From: UBA1715 sp036752345 | GTDB taxonomy: Bacteria > Bacteroidota > Bacteroidia > Bacteroidales > UBA1715 | Direction of reading: 5' to 3' | DNA: 64,000 nucleotides | Assembly (NCBI GenBank): GCA_036752345.1 | Contig: DAIOSV010000004.1 | Coordinates: 22,730 to 86,729, forward strand | Part shown: positions 50,835 through 60,233 of the stretch, in pieces | Layout: the number at the start of each line of letters is the position of its first letter | Numbering within the stretch: the stretch's first letter is position 1 | The notes under the pieces: generated by a model | Databases searched by the model: none | Seen by the model: only the letters and a program-made list of their open reading frames with translations | What the model was told of the DNA's origin: nothing | Program-made: the position numbers and the translations under genes

Positions 50835-52346
50835 ATGTTTGTTGAAATAATCGATACCACGTTGCGCGATGGCGAGCAAACCAACGGTGTGGCCTTTACC
50901 GATAAAGAAAAATTGTCGATAGCAAAACATTTGTTGAATGAAGTGAAAGTAAGCCGAATTGAAATTGCTTCAGCTCGTGTTTCTCGCGGAGAATTTGATT
51001 GTGCTTCAAGAATATTAGCCTGGGCTAAGGAAGTGCATTGTGTTGAAAAAATCGAAATACTCGGTTTCCTTGATAAACATATTTCTATTGATTGGATTAA
51101 TAAAGCCGGAGGTAAGTGCATCAATTTGCTTTGCAAAGGTTCATTGCGCCAGTTGGAAGGACAATTGCGCAAATCACCCGAAGAACATCTTGCCGACATC
51201 AAGGAAAGTATAGAGTACGCTGAAAGTCTCGGAATAAACGTCAATGTTTATTTGGAAGATTGGTCAAACGGAATGCGCCATTCGCCCGATTATGTATATT
51301 ATATGCTCGACAATCTTTCGCAGACCTCAATCAAACGATTCATGTTGCCCGACACGCTTGGAATACTCTATCCAAAAGAAACATACCAGTATTGTAAAGA
51401 AATACGTGCTCGCTATCCAAATCTCCATTTCGATTTCCACGGACACAACGATTATGGTTTGGCGGTTGCTAACTCAACGGCAGCACTTACAGCCGGTTTC
51501 AACGGTGTGCATACGTCGGTAAACGGGTTGGGCGAACGTGCCGGAAATACGGCATTGTCAACCATAGTTCCATGTATTCACGACCATTTGCACTTGCTCA
51601 CCACTGTGCAGGAAATTTCTTTGAACAAAATCAGCAAACTCGTTGAAACCATTTCAGGTGTTCGGGTTGCTTCAAATATGCCAATCATTGGCGAAAATGT
51701 ATTTACGCAAACCGCCGGTGTGCATGCCGATGGCGACAAAAAAGGTGATTTGTATTGCAACGAATTGATTCCCGAACGTTTTGGTCGTGTGCGTAAATAT
51801 GCGCTCGGTAAAACGTCAGGCAAGGCAAACATTGAGAAAAACTTGCAAGAACTAGGACTAGAACTTGGGGCAGACGTGAAAGCTCTCATCACCGCTCGCG
51901 TGGTGGAACTTGGCGACAGAAAAGAGACAATTACCACCGAAGACTTGTACTACATAGCTCGAGAGGTTATGGACAACAAGAAGACAGAGCAACGCGTAGA
52001 GATAGAAAATTACTACGTGTGCAATGTAAAAGGAATGAAACCCGTTGCAACCATTAGTCTGAAAATTGATGGCGTGGTGTACGAAGAAACATCAGCTGGC
52101 GACGGACAGTATGATGCGGTAATGAAAGCGCTTCATAAAATTTATGAACGCAGAAGCATCATTATACCAAAACTCGAAGACTATGTGGTAACCATTCCGC
52201 CGGGTGGCAAAACCGATGCCTTGGTTGAAACTATGATTACGTGGAACGACGGCTCGCGCACGTTCAAAACACGTGGTTTAGATTTAGACCAAACAACCGC
52301 TGCCATCAAGGCTACACTCAAAATGTTGAACATTATAGACGAGTAA
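50835..52346 (+). CDS. 2-isopropylmalate synthase family enzyme (LeuA/CimA-like)
   Basis: 503 residues. It condenses acetyl-CoA with a 2-keto acid. The TIM-barrel HMGL domain has IIDTTLRDGEQTNGVAF, metal-binding FHGHNDYGLAVAN and NGLGERAGNTAL, a subdomain region with FTQTAGVHADGDKKGD, then a C-terminal LeuA regulatory fold (about 395-503). Substrate could be 2-ketoisovalerate (leucine), pyruvate (citramalate route to isoleucine) or a homologue. No leuB, leuC or leuD genes adjoin it, so the specific activity is left open. It is monocistronic. Confidence 0.85.
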   Translation: MFVEIIDTTLRDGEQTNGVAFTDKEKLSIAKHLLNEVKVSRIEIASARVSRGEFDCASRILAWAKEVHCVEKIEILGFLDKHISIDWINKAGGKCINLLCKGSLRQLEGQLRKSPEEHLADIKESIEYAESLGINVNVYLEDWSNGMRHSPDYVYYMLDNLSQTSIKRFMLPDTLGILYPKETYQYCKEIRARYPNLHFDFHGHNDYGLAVANSTAALTAGFNGVHTSVNGLGERAGNTALSTIVPCIHDHLHLLTTVQEISLNKISKLVETISGVRVASNMPIIGENVFTQTAGVHADGDKKGDLYCNELIPERFGRVRKYALGKTSGKANIEKNLQELGLELGADVKALITARVVELGDRKETITTEDLYYIAREVMDNKKTEQRVEIENYYVCNVKGMKPVATISLKIDGVVYEETSAGDGQYDAVMKALHKIYERRSIIIPKLEDYVVTIPPGGKTDALVETMITWNDGSRTFKTRGLDLDQTTAAIKATLKMLNIIDE

Positions 52347-52433
52347 ATTTGAGCCTCAATTCCATTAACCAAAACGCATATAAATTGTTAATATCTTGCG
52401 TTATGTGTGGAATAGCCCAAAACACTTTTTTAA

Positions 52434-52441
52434 TACTTTTG
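52434..52441 (+). promoter_or_regulatory. -7 promoter element of glyA
   Basis: TACTTTTG, an exact TAnnTTTG match, 27 bp before the ATG. No clear -33 motif is seen. Confidence 0.55.
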
Positions 52442-52468
52442 TAACGCATCTAATAAAAATTTGTACTG

Positions 52469-53746
52469 ATGAATAGAGATACTACAATCTTTGATCTAAT
52501 TGAAAAAGAACATCAAAGACAAATGCGAGGCATCGAATTGATTGCGTCGGAAAACTTTGTGAGTGACCAAGTTATGCAAGCTATGGGTTCATACTGCACC
52601 AACAAGTATGCAGAAGGATATCCGGGCAAACGTCATTATGGTGGGTGCGAGGTTGTTGATGAAATTGAAACATTAGCAATTGAACGTCTTAAACAATTGT
52701 ATGGCGCTGAATTCGCCAACGTGCAACCTCACTCTGGTGCGCAAGCAAACGGTGCTGTGTTGTTAGCTATCTTAAACCCGGGCGATAAATTCATGGGCTT
52801 GGATTTGAACCACGGAGGTCACTTGTCTCATGGTTCTCCGGTAAATACATCAGGTCTTATTTACAAACCGGTTCCATATTTCTTGAACAAGGAAACCGGT
52901 CGTGTTGACTATGATGAAATGGAACGCATTGCATTGGCTGAGAAACCAAAGTTAATCATTGGTGGTGGATCTGCATATAGCCGTGAGTGGGATTACGCTC
53001 GTATGCGCGAAATAGCTGACAAAATTGGTGCTATTTTAATGATTGACATGGCTCACCCTGCAGGTTTGATTGCTGCCGGATTGTTGAACAACCCTGTGAA
53101 ATATGCTCACATTGTAACTTCTACCACTCACAAAACGTTGCGTGGTCCTCGTGGTGGTGTTATTATCATTGGAAAAGATTTTGAAAACCCATGGGGCAAA
53201 ACCACTCCTAAAGGTGTTGTAAAAACTATGGGACAATTGATTAACTCAGCAGTGTTCCCTGGTATGCAAGGTGGTCCGCTTGAACATGTAATTGCAGCAA
53301 AGGCAGTCGCATTTGGCGAAGCGCTTACTCCTGAATTTAAGGAATATCAAAAACAAGTAAAGACAAACGCTGCTGTTATGGCAGAGTCTTTCATGAACGT
53401 TGGCTACAAGATTATTTCTGACGGAACCGACAACCACTCTATGTTGGTTGACCTTCGCTCTAAATTCCCTGAATTGACGGGTAAGGCTGCAAAAGATGCC
53501 TTGGTTGCTGCCGACATTACTACCAACGAGAACTTAGTTCCTTTTGATACTCGTAGTGCTTTCCAAACATCAGGATTGCGTTTCGGTACACCGGCTATCA
53601 CCACTCGTGGCGTGAAAGAAAACGAAATCAAACAAATTGTTACCCTTATCGATACTGTGTTGTGCAACCCAACTGAAGCAACAATTGCATCAGTTAAAAA
53701 GACAGTAAACGGTATGATGGCACAATATCCATTGTTTGCATATTAA
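52469..53746 (+). CDS. glyA: serine hydroxymethyltransferase
   Basis: 425 residues. This PLP enzyme interconverts serine and glycine while charging tetrahydrofolate with a one-carbon unit. Signatures are IELIASENFVS, CTNKYAEGYPGKRHYGGCE, the PLP lysine in VTSTTHKTLRGPRGG, and C-terminal TSGLRFGTPAITTRGV. The length and sequence fit the bacterial cytosolic enzyme. It has its own promoter and terminator. Codon usage is cleaner than in neighbours, as expected for a highly expressed gene. Confidence 0.97.
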   Translation: MNRDTTIFDLIEKEHQRQMRGIELIASENFVSDQVMQAMGSYCTNKYAEGYPGKRHYGGCEVVDEIETLAIERLKQLYGAEFANVQPHSGAQANGAVLLAILNPGDKFMGLDLNHGGHLSHGSPVNTSGLIYKPVPYFLNKETGRVDYDEMERIALAEKPKLIIGGGSAYSREWDYARMREIADKIGAILMIDMAHPAGLIAAGLLNNPVKYAHIVTSTTHKTLRGPRGGVIIIGKDFENPWGKTTPKGVVKTMGQLINSAVFPGMQGGPLEHVIAAKAVAFGEALTPEFKEYQKQVKTNAAVMAESFMNVGYKIISDGTDNHSMLVDLRSKFPELTGKAAKDALVAADITTNENLVPFDTRSAFQTSGLRFGTPAITTRGVKENEIKQIVTLIDTVLCNPTEATIASVKKTVNGMMAQYPLFAY

Positions 53747-53799
53747 TAGAATTCAGAAGGGTTACCATTCACCGTAACCGGAATTCATACTCAATTACG

Positions 53800-53834
53800 A
53801 AAAATCCGATAGTACACGCTATCGGATTTTTTTA
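53800..53834 (+). terminator. terminator of glyA
   Basis: AAATCCGATAG (53802-53812) pairs with CTATCGGATTT (53819-53829), a perfect 11-bp stem with a 6-nt loop, then a T run. A second interrupted inverted repeat (GAATTC/GAATTC and GGTTAC/GTAACC, about 53750-53787) precedes it. Confidence 0.9.
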
Positions 53835-53855
53835 TGCAAAGTGTGCGGGAATTTT

Positions 53856-53863
53856 TACTTTTG
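53856..53863 (+). promoter_or_regulatory. -7 promoter element of the patatin gene
   Basis: TACTTTTG, an exact TAnnTTTG match, 20 bp before the ATG. Confidence 0.55.
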
Positions 53864-53883
53864 CATAAAATAAACGAATCATC

Positions 53884-54747
53884 ATGAATAATACAAATGT
53901 ATCGCTGGTAGTTGAAGGCGGCGGTTTTCGGGCAATCTTTGCTGCCGCAGCGATAGATGTTTTAACCAACCATCACATTCTGCCGAATCACATTGTGAGC
54001 GTTTCTGCAGGAGCGGCATACAGCCTTTCAATGCTGACGCACCAAGCCAACCGAAATCAAAACACCATTCAGTTCATCAATCACCCCGACTATTGTGGCA
54101 TGAAGTTCTTTTTGCGTGATGGTAATTTCTTTAATTGGAGATTTGTGTACAAAACCATTCCCACCGAACTGTTGCCGCTTGACTATGCCAAAATAGGCGA
54201 ATATCAAGGTACGTTTGAAGTCTGTGCAACCAATTGCATTACCGGCGAAGCCAATTTTTTGTCAATGGTAACGTCTAATCCCGATGAACTCGGTCGGAAA
54301 CTTGCAGCCACATCAGCATTGCCATTCCTTTCAAAGCCCATAGAGATTGACGGCACGCCCTATTTAGACGGTGGCATCAGCAACTCAATTCCCATAGACA
54401 GAATTGGCAACAAGCCCGCAATCGTGATACTCACGCAACCGTTAGGTTATGTGAAAAAACCCGTAAAACCCCGTTGGCTCATTACCCGAAAGTATCGTAA
54501 CTATCCCAAATTGGCACAGGCCATTTTGAACAGACACATTATGTACAACAACACCTTGGCACGCATAGAAATGCTCGAACGCCAAGATCAGATTTTCGTT
54601 ATTCGCCCAAAGCAAAAAGTGCCAATTGGCCGATTAGAAAATAATCCTCCGCATGTCAGTGCTGTGTACACTTCGTCGTACAATGAAGTAGAAAACGACT
54701 ATCAAGCCCTGCAGGCGTGGCTCGAGCGGCATCAAATTTCTGTCTAA
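53884..54747 (+). CDS. patatin-like phospholipase
   Basis: 287-residue cytosolic lipid acyl hydrolase of the bacterial YjjU/RssA-like group. The oxyanion motif is VVEGGGFRAIF, the nucleophile Ser is in VSVSAGAAYS (first Gly of the usual G-x-S-x-G is Ser here), and the catalytic Asp is in YLDGGISNSIPI. The C-terminal helical region fits the family. It is monocistronic. The substrate is unknown. Confidence 0.88.
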   Translation: MNNTNVSLVVEGGGFRAIFAAAAIDVLTNHHILPNHIVSVSAGAAYSLSMLTHQANRNQNTIQFINHPDYCGMKFFLRDGNFFNWRFVYKTIPTELLPLDYAKIGEYQGTFEVCATNCITGEANFLSMVTSNPDELGRKLAATSALPFLSKPIEIDGTPYLDGGISNSIPIDRIGNKPAIVILTQPLGYVKKPVKPRWLITRKYRNYPKLAQAILNRHIMYNNTLARIEMLERQDQIFVIRPKQKVPIGRLENNPPHVSAVYTSSYNEVENDYQALQAWLERHQISV

Positions 54748-54871
54748 AAAATCGAGAGAGATATTTATGTAAAACTTCAGTGTAAAAATTACATAATTGA
54801 CCTCTCGTTTTATTTTTTTTCTTTTATTTGCGAAACTTATTAGAAACATATTTTATGCTTGACAGAAAACG

Positions 54872-56287
54872 ATGAAGAATACCTATTTTGATTTGATAGA
54901 ACAAAGTTTCTACTTCCCGCAAGAGGGTTTTGACCTACGCGATGGTTTCCTTACTTTTCAAGGAATTTCTCTCAAATATTTAATCGATAAATACGGTACG
55001 CCGTTTCGATTTATATATCTCCCCAAAATTGGTGAACAGATTCGTAAAGCCCGAAATCTTTTTAACAAGGCAATCAAATACTACAATTACAAAGGTGCGT
55101 ATGAATACTGCTATTGCACCAAATGTAATCACTTCTATCATGTCATAAATGAGGCGCTTAAGCACAATGTGAATCTCGAGACCTCGTCGTCGTTTGATAT
55201 CGATTTAATTATCAAATTGTATCAGGCAAAGAAGGTTACCAAAGAACTTACCGTGATACACAACGGGTACAAAACCGACGAATATCTTCGTAAAATTGTA
55301 CTCTTGCGCGACCTTGGTTTTCACAATACAATTACCATTCTTGATAGTACCGAAGAATTCGACCGTTTGGAGAAATTCATGGGACGCAAAAAGCTGAAGG
55401 TGGGAATTCGTATGGCTATCAACGAGGAATCGCAGTCGGCTTACTATACTTCACGCCTTGGCATACGTCCAAACGAGATAGCACACTTCTACAAACGTCT
55501 CAAGACAAAGAAAAACCTTGAATTGAAAATGCTTCATTTCTTTGTTGATTCAGGCATAAAAGATAGTTTGTACTACTGGGGTGAGTTCCAAAAGGCTTTG
55601 AAGGTGTACGTTGAATTGAAAAAGCAATGCGATACATTGGATTCGCTTGATTTAGGTGGCGGTCTTCCTATCCGAAATCATCTCGGCTTTGAGTACGATT
55701 ACGATTACATAATTGGTGAAATTATCAAAAACATCAAAGAATCGTGCGCCAAAGAGAAGATTGACGACCCGAATATTTACACCGAATTTGGTAAATATAC
55801 CGTAGGTGAAAGTGGTGCAATCATCTTCCAAGTGTTGGAACAAAAACAGCAAAACGATACTGAGTGTTGGTACATCATCAACAATAGTTTGATGAACACC
55901 ATACCCGATGCGTGGGGCATTCATGAGAAATTCATTTTGTTGCCTATCAATAAGTGGCAAAACGAATACAAGCGTGTGAATATAGGAGGTATCAGTTGCG
56001 ACCACTCTGATTACTACAATTCAGAGGATTTGAACCAGGAAGTAATGTTGCCATCGTATTCAGAGAAAGAAAAAGACCCGTTGTATCTTGGGTTCTTCCA
56101 TACCGGTGCATACCAGGATTCCATTAGTGGATATGGCGGCATAAAGCATTGTTTGATACCGTCTCCTAAGTATATCGTAATAGACAGAGACGAAACGGGC
56201 AATTTTGTTGATTATGTCTATCGAGAGGAACAAACTGCCGAGGATATGTTTAACATACTCGGGTACAACGAAGGCGATAGAATATAG
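54872..56287 (+). CDS. arginine decarboxylase-like fold-type III PLP enzyme
   Basis: 471 residues. Alanine-racemase-fold barrel and C-terminal beta domain. The N-terminal PLP-binding region is EYCYCTKCNHFYHVINEA with the expected cofactor lysine in the YYCYCTK-type motif, followed by VNLETSSSFDIDL, SLDLGGGLPIRN, YTEFGKYTVGESG, then SCDHSDYYNSED near the active site and FFHTGAYQDSISGYGG. The sequence matches Bacteroidota proteins annotated as arginine decarboxylase (shorter than the 630-residue SpeA of E. coli). A role in polyamine synthesis (agmatine) is likely; diaminopimelate-type substrates are less likely. Confidence 0.8.
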   Translation: MKNTYFDLIEQSFYFPQEGFDLRDGFLTFQGISLKYLIDKYGTPFRFIYLPKIGEQIRKARNLFNKAIKYYNYKGAYEYCYCTKCNHFYHVINEALKHNVNLETSSSFDIDLIIKLYQAKKVTKELTVIHNGYKTDEYLRKIVLLRDLGFHNTITILDSTEEFDRLEKFMGRKKLKVGIRMAINEESQSAYYTSRLGIRPNEIAHFYKRLKTKKNLELKMLHFFVDSGIKDSLYYWGEFQKALKVYVELKKQCDTLDSLDLGGGLPIRNHLGFEYDYDYIIGEIIKNIKESCAKEKIDDPNIYTEFGKYTVGESGAIIFQVLEQKQQNDTECWYIINNSLMNTIPDAWGIHEKFILLPINKWQNEYKRVNIGGISCDHSDYYNSEDLNQEVMLPSYSEKEKDPLYLGFFHTGAYQDSISGYGGIKHCLIPSPKYIVIDRDETGNFVDYVYREEQTAEDMFNILGYNEGDRI

Positions 56288-56292
56288 CATAA

Positions 56293-56322
56293 AAAAAGGA
56301 ACTTGAGAAAGTTCCTTTTTTT
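56293..56322. terminator. bidirectional terminator
   Basis: AAAGGAACTT and AAGTTCCTTT pair around a short GAGA loop, preceded by an A run and followed by a T run, between two convergent genes. Confidence 0.88.
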
Positions 56323-56328
56323 TATTAC

Positions 56329-56859
56329 TTATAAATCACAACTTACCACTTCATCCATTCTGATGTCCCATGGGGCACAATCAATTTTCGGCACTATTTG
56401 CCAAGGGAAGCAAATACCCATTTTGTGGCAATGCGTTTGTGGAAGAAAACGATCGTAAAAGCCTTTACCGCGTCCCATTCGGCCTCCTTCATTGTCAAAG
56501 GCAAGTCCAGGAATAATGCAGACATCAATGGAGCTATAGTCGGTAAAGATTTCACCCACCGGTTCACTAATGCCAAATTCGCCCGTAGTCATGCTGCTAC
56601 TGTCTTTGAATTGGTGTAGTTCTAATGTTTCACCAACCACTTTCGGGAGCAGAATCGTTTTTTTCTTTGCCCATTTCTCAATAAGGTCGTGGGTGTTTAC
56701 TTCGTCGGGAAGTGACCAGAAACAAAGAACAGTGTTGGCTTCTAAAAAGTGTTTGTTCTTTTCAACGATGCTACAAATCCGTGTGGAATAGTTTTGCAAT
56801 TCTTCGGCTGATTTGCTTCGCGTCTGCGAAAGCATTGCTTTGCGTATGGTCAGTTTCAT
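56329..56859 (-). CDS. 5-formyltetrahydrofolate cyclo-ligase
   Basis: 176 residues. It converts 5-formyl-THF to 5,10-methenyl-THF with ATP. N-terminal KAMLSQTRSKSAEELQNYS has the basic substrate residues. The C-terminal signature is VCIIPGLAFDNEGGRMGRGKGFYDRFLP, then KMGICFPWQIVPKI. The length is normal. It is transcribed just after purC across a terminator, so it may be an independent or read-through gene. It shares one-carbon metabolism with the nearby glyA. Confidence 0.93.
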   Translation of the reverse strand: MKLTIRKAMLSQTRSKSAEELQNYSTRICSIVEKNKHFLEANTVLCFWSLPDEVNTHDLIEKWAKKKTILLPKVVGETLELHQFKDSSSMTTGEFGISEPVGEIFTDYSSIDVCIIPGLAFDNEGGRMGRGKGFYDRFLPQTHCHKMGICFPWQIVPKIDCAPWDIRMDEVVSCDL

Positions 56860-56871
56860 AATGCGTTATTT

Positions 56872-56903
56872 TAAAAATAAGAGGTGCTTTGTTGGGCACC
56901 TCT
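56872..56903 (-). terminator. terminator of purC
   Basis: On the minus strand AGAGGTGC and GCACCTCT pair (8 bp, 8-nt loop) followed by a T-rich tail, between purC and the cyclo-ligase gene. Confidence 0.85.
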
Positions 56904-56912
56904 CATGAGTTA

Positions 56913-57866
56913 TTATAGCGTGTTTAAATAATCTGCCACGTTTTTATAGATTCTGTTTGCAATATCATGGTCAGTACCGCGATTCTTTACAAAATTGTCG
57001 CCGGTAATGTGTTCAAACAATTCAATGTAGCGGTCGCTAATAGAGGTAACAATTTGTGGAGTCATTTCCGGTACTTGTTGTCCTTCTTTGCCTTGGAATC
57101 CGTTAGCCATAAGCCATTCGCGTACAAATTCCTTAGAAAGTTGTTTTTGTGCTTCGCCTTTTTTGAAACGTTCTTCGTATCCTTCAGCGTAGAAATAACG
57201 AGAAGAGTCGGGTGTGTGAATTTCGTCAATCAAATAGATTGTGTTGTCTTTTTTGCCGAACTCATATTTGGTGTCAACCAAGATAAGACCACGTTTTGCA
57301 GCTATTTCAGCACCACGGTTGAAGAGTTGTATAGTGTATTTCTCCAATACCTCATAGTCTTCTTTTGAAACAAGGTCGCGTGCAAGTATTTCTTCTTTCG
57401 AAATATCTTGGTCGTGTTCGCCTATTTCTGCTTTGGTAGTAGGGGTGATGATTGGTTTCTCGAGCTTCTGATTTTCCTTCATTCCTTCAGGAAGCTTAAT
57501 GCCGCAAAGTTCGCGAACGCCGCTCTTGTATGCGCGCCAAGCACTTCCGCAAAGATATGCTCTCACAATCATTTCAACCGGAAAGCCGGTACATTTAAGA
57601 CCTACCGTTACCATTGGGTCAGGGTTGCCAAGTTTCCAGTTTGGACAAATATCTTTGGTTTCGTCAAGAAACTTTGATGCAATTTGATTCAGCATTTGTC
57701 CTTTGTAAGGAATTCCTTTCGGAAGAATTACGTCGAATGCTGAAATGCGGTCGGTTGCCACCATTACGAGAATGTCGTTGTTGATGCTGTACACGTCACG
57801 TACTTTCCCATGGTACACGTTTGTTTGTCCAGGGAAGTTAAAATCTGTTTTTGTTAATGCGTCCAT
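56913..57866 (-). CDS. purC: phosphoribosylaminoimidazole-succinocarboxamide synthase
   Basis: 317 residues from ATG 57866 (MDALTKTDFNFPG), the usual Bacteroidota start; a longer reading to 57908 would overlap phoH. SAICAR synthase joins aspartate to CAIR in purine synthesis. Signatures are YHGKVRDVYSIND, RISAFDVILPKGIPYKG, CTGFPVEMIVRAYLCGSAW, ILVDTKYEFG and IDEIHTPDSSRYF. It lies 13 bp after phoH and probably shares its transcript. Confidence 0.95.
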   Translation of the reverse strand: MDALTKTDFNFPGQTNVYHGKVRDVYSINNDILVMVATDRISAFDVILPKGIPYKGQMLNQIASKFLDETKDICPNWKLGNPDPMVTVGLKCTGFPVEMIVRAYLCGSAWRAYKSGVRELCGIKLPEGMKENQKLEKPIITPTTKAEIGEHDQDISKEEILARDLVSKEDYEVLEKYTIQLFNRGAEIAAKRGLILVDTKYEFGKKDNTIYLIDEIHTPDSSRYFYAEGYEERFKKGEAQKQLSKEFVREWLMANGFQGKEGQQVPEMTPQIVTSISDRYIELFEHITGDNFVKNRGTDHDIANRIYKNVADYLNTL

Positions 57867-57879
57867 ATAGTTGAGTATA

Positions 57880-58842
57880 TTATTTTTTAGAAATATTGTT
57901 GTTTTCAAAAGCAGAAATGATAGACGGCACCAATCGGTGGCGCACTATGTCTTTTTCATTAAAGGTAACGGTGCCAATGCCTTTCGTATTTTGCAACATG
58001 GCAGAAGCGTGTGCCAAACCTGACTTGCTGCGGTCGGGAAGGTCTATCTGGGTGAGGTCGCCGGTAACGATAAACTTGGCGTGTTCGCCCATTCTGGTCA
58101 AGAACATCTTAAGCTGGTTGAGCGTAGCATTTTGCGCCTCATCGAGTATCACATACGCATTGTTGAGCGTGCGTCCGCGCATGTAGGCGAGTGGTGCTAT
58201 CTGTATTACGTTGGCATCAATCAGTTCTTGCAGTTTCTTAGGTTGTAGCATGTCTTGCAAGGCATCGTAGAGCGGCTGCATATACGGGTTGAGCTTTGCG
58301 CGAAGGTCACCGGGCAAGAATCCCAGTTTCTCCTCTGCCTCAACCGCCGGACGGCACAGTATAATGCGTTGCACGCTTTTGTCTTTCAACGCTTTTACCG
58401 CCAAGGCAACGGCCGTATAGGTTTTCCCCGTTCCTGCGGGGCCTATGGCAAACAGCAAATCGTTTTCGGCACTCATGGTTACCAGTTTCTTCTGATTGGT
58501 GGTGCGAGCCTTGATGGGCTTGCCTTCGTTGCCGTAAAAGAGTATCGCATTGTTGGGGTTCTCGTTGCCGTGCAGGCTTTCGTTGGTTTCGCAACTCGAC
58601 AATATATCTTGTATCTGGTCTAACGAAATGCCATGGCAGGTTTCGGTGTGCGTAAGTATTTTGTAAAACTGACGTTCAAAATTATCCGTTTCCTTCTTGC
58701 TTCCTATCAGCTTCAACTCGTTGCCACGAGTTATGATTTTCAGTTTCGGGAAATAGTTCTTGATGGCATCAATTTTTTCGTTCCTAACACCTATAATGTC
58801 AATCGGGTCAACTGTGTCTAAATATATTATTTGCTCTGCCAT
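57880..58842 (-). CDS. PhoH-family ATPase
   Basis: 320 residues from ATG 58842 (MAEQIIYLDTVDP); the longer reading to 58938 would overlap the promoter and start of the divergent gene. Residues 1-115 hold a small KH-like N-terminal domain (KNYFPKLKIITRGNELKLIG). The P-loop ATPase domain has Walker A FAIGPAGTGKTYTAVALA and Walker B YVILDEAQNATLNQLKMFLT, then TRMGEHAKFIVTGDLTQIDL. PhoH proteins are linked to RNA metabolism with YbeY; the exact activity is unsettled. purC follows in the same direction. Confidence 0.93.
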   Translation of the reverse strand: MAEQIIYLDTVDPIDIIGVRNEKIDAIKNYFPKLKIITRGNELKLIGSKKETDNFERQFYKILTHTETCHGISLDQIQDILSSCETNESLHGNENPNNAILFYGNEGKPIKARTTNQKKLVTMSAENDLLFAIGPAGTGKTYTAVALAVKALKDKSVQRIILCRPAVEAEEKLGFLPGDLRAKLNPYMQPLYDALQDMLQPKKLQELIDANVIQIAPLAYMRGRTLNNAYVILDEAQNATLNQLKMFLTRMGEHAKFIVTGDLTQIDLPDRSKSGLAHASAMLQNTKGIGTVTFNEKDIVRHRLVPSIISAFENNNISKK

Positions 58843-58864
58843 TATTGTTTGCAAGATTTTTTTA

Positions 58865-58872
58865 TATCTTTG
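58865..58872 (+). promoter_or_regulatory. -7 promoter element of the SAM hydroxide adenosyltransferase gene
   Basis: TATCTTTG, an exact TAnnTTTG match, with TTG 17 bp upstream (58845-58847), 50 bp before the ATG at 58923. It lies in the short divergent space with phoH and supports the shorter phoH start. Confidence 0.6.
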
Positions 58873-58922
58873 GAACAAATGTAGTAATTTATTTTCTATA
58901 CGGAAATTGATAGGCAAAAAGA

Positions 58923-59744
58923 ATGGTGATAGTTTCACTTACAACTGATTGGGGAAATAAAGGGCTGTATTCAGGCTTGTTCAAAGCAAAACTTGTAAAC
59001 AAACTACCCGGTGCGCAGATTATTGACATTTCACACGAGATACTTCCGTACAATATAAACGAAGGTGCATTTACTTTGCGCTCTGCCTATCGTCATTTCC
59101 CCGCCGGTTCTATTCATGTAGTGAGCGTTGCCTCAATGACGGTGGCCGACAAGGCAAAAAATCGCGAATATATCTGTTTTGAGCACGAAGGACACTATTT
59201 TATAGGCCCAAACAACGGCTTGTGGGATATGGTGTTCGACGATGCTGAGTTTACTGTCTATACCATAGCCGCGCAGCACCCCGATGTGCAAAGCTTTGCC
59301 GAGGCCGATGCCTGCATTGATGCCGTGTTGCAATTGTCGCAAGGCAAGGCACTCACAGCCATAGGCACGCCTGCCACGCGCGAGCGAGGAAGAGGAGTGG
59401 GACTGCCCGAAATTCGTGGCAACCAAATAGTGGGCAGCTTCTTGGATTTCGATTCCTACGGAAACGGTATCACCAACATTACCAAGGCACACTTTGAAGC
59501 CGTGGGCAAAGGCCGCATGTTTACCATAATGGTGGGCGGACAAATATTGCAAACCGATACCATCTCGACCGACTATACCAACGTGCCCGAGAAAATTATT
59601 GCGCTCTTCAATAGCGCACGCTTCCTTGAAATAGCCATGCCATATTTCCCCTTACGGAATTTCTTGCACGACACCAATACCGCCAAGGTATTGATAACCT
59701 TTTATGACTCTGAGGCACAAAAAACTAACTTTAAACTAATATAA
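58923..59744 (+). CDS. SAM hydroxide adenosyltransferase (DUF62 family)
   Basis: 273 residues. It splits S-adenosylmethionine with hydroxide to adenosine and methionine; relatives are the fluorinase and chlorinase. Signatures are VSLTTDWGNKGLYSGLFKAK (Asp contacting SAM ribose), the stretch IDISHEILPYNINEGAF, HYFIGPNNGLWDMV and RGNQIVGSFLDFDSYGNGIT with a C-terminal beta domain. The halide-specific loop of fluorinases is not apparent. It is followed at 6 bp by the GldH-like lipoprotein, so probably one operon. Confidence 0.92.
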   Translation: MVIVSLTTDWGNKGLYSGLFKAKLVNKLPGAQIIDISHEILPYNINEGAFTLRSAYRHFPAGSIHVVSVASMTVADKAKNREYICFEHEGHYFIGPNNGLWDMVFDDAEFTVYTIAAQHPDVQSFAEADACIDAVLQLSQGKALTAIGTPATRERGRGVGLPEIRGNQIVGSFLDFDSYGNGITNITKAHFEAVGKGRMFTIMVGGQILQTDTISTDYTNVPEKIIALFNSARFLEIAMPYFPLRNFLHDTNTAKVLITFYDSEAQKTNFKLI

Positions 59745-59750
59745 TCACAT

Positions 59751-60233
59751 ATGAAAAAACTGCTCGTACTTAGTATATTCTGCGGCGCACTTACGCTCGC
59801 TTCGTGTGAATGGTCGAATGTGGCAAGCGAACAAACGCACACGTTCAAAAACGACCTCTTTGCTGAGCCGGTAGAGTTCGACTTTACCAACAACAAAGAT
59901 AGTTTCCAACTGTACAATGTGATACTCTCGCTCAAACTCAACTTCGATTCGGTATGGTACCGCCAAGTACCGCTAAACTTCAGCTACGTTGCGCCTAATG
60001 GCGACTCTGCCACTATTCCTATTGCGCTCAGCTTGCCATACGAACCTGCAACAGACCCCGCTTCGCAGCCTTCAAAGGAGGCAATAGACAGCGCATGGGT
60101 GTTTGAACAAACCATACTCTACGGCAACTCTATGAAACAAGGCGTAAGCAAATTTTACTTCTCACCTGCCACCAACAACGACACGCTATTTGGCATTTCT
60201 GGAATGACCCTCCGCATAGAACGGGCGAATTAA
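59751..60233 (+). CDS. gldH: GldH-like gliding-motility lipoprotein
   Basis: 160 residues. The lipoprotein signal is MKKLLVLSIFCGALTLASCE (lipobox LASC). The mature part is a beta-sandwich with QLYNVILSLKLNFDSVWY, PLNFSYVAPNGDS, QTILYGNSMKQGVSKFYF and a final FGISGMTLRIERAN. This matches the layout of GldH (Y-N-V start, PNGD-type turn, closing GI.G..lriE), but no residue-level identity can be claimed. GldH accompanies type IX secretion/gliding in Bacteroidota and agrees with the T9SS protease at 11119-13887. The 3' end is next to a false gap (60239-60338). Confidence 0.55.
   Translation: MKKLLVLSIFCGALTLASCEWSNVASEQTHTFKNDLFAEPVEFDFTNNKDSFQLYNVILSLKLNFDSVWYRQVPLNFSYVAPNGDSATIPIALSLPYEPATDPASQPSKEAIDSAWVFEQTILYGNSMKQGVSKFYFSPATNNDTLFGISGMTLRIERAN

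Noticed and set aside
58843..58938. Longer PhoH start
   Set aside because: It would cover the promoter and start of the divergent SAM hydroxide adenosyltransferase gene; MAEQIIYLD at 58842 fits better.
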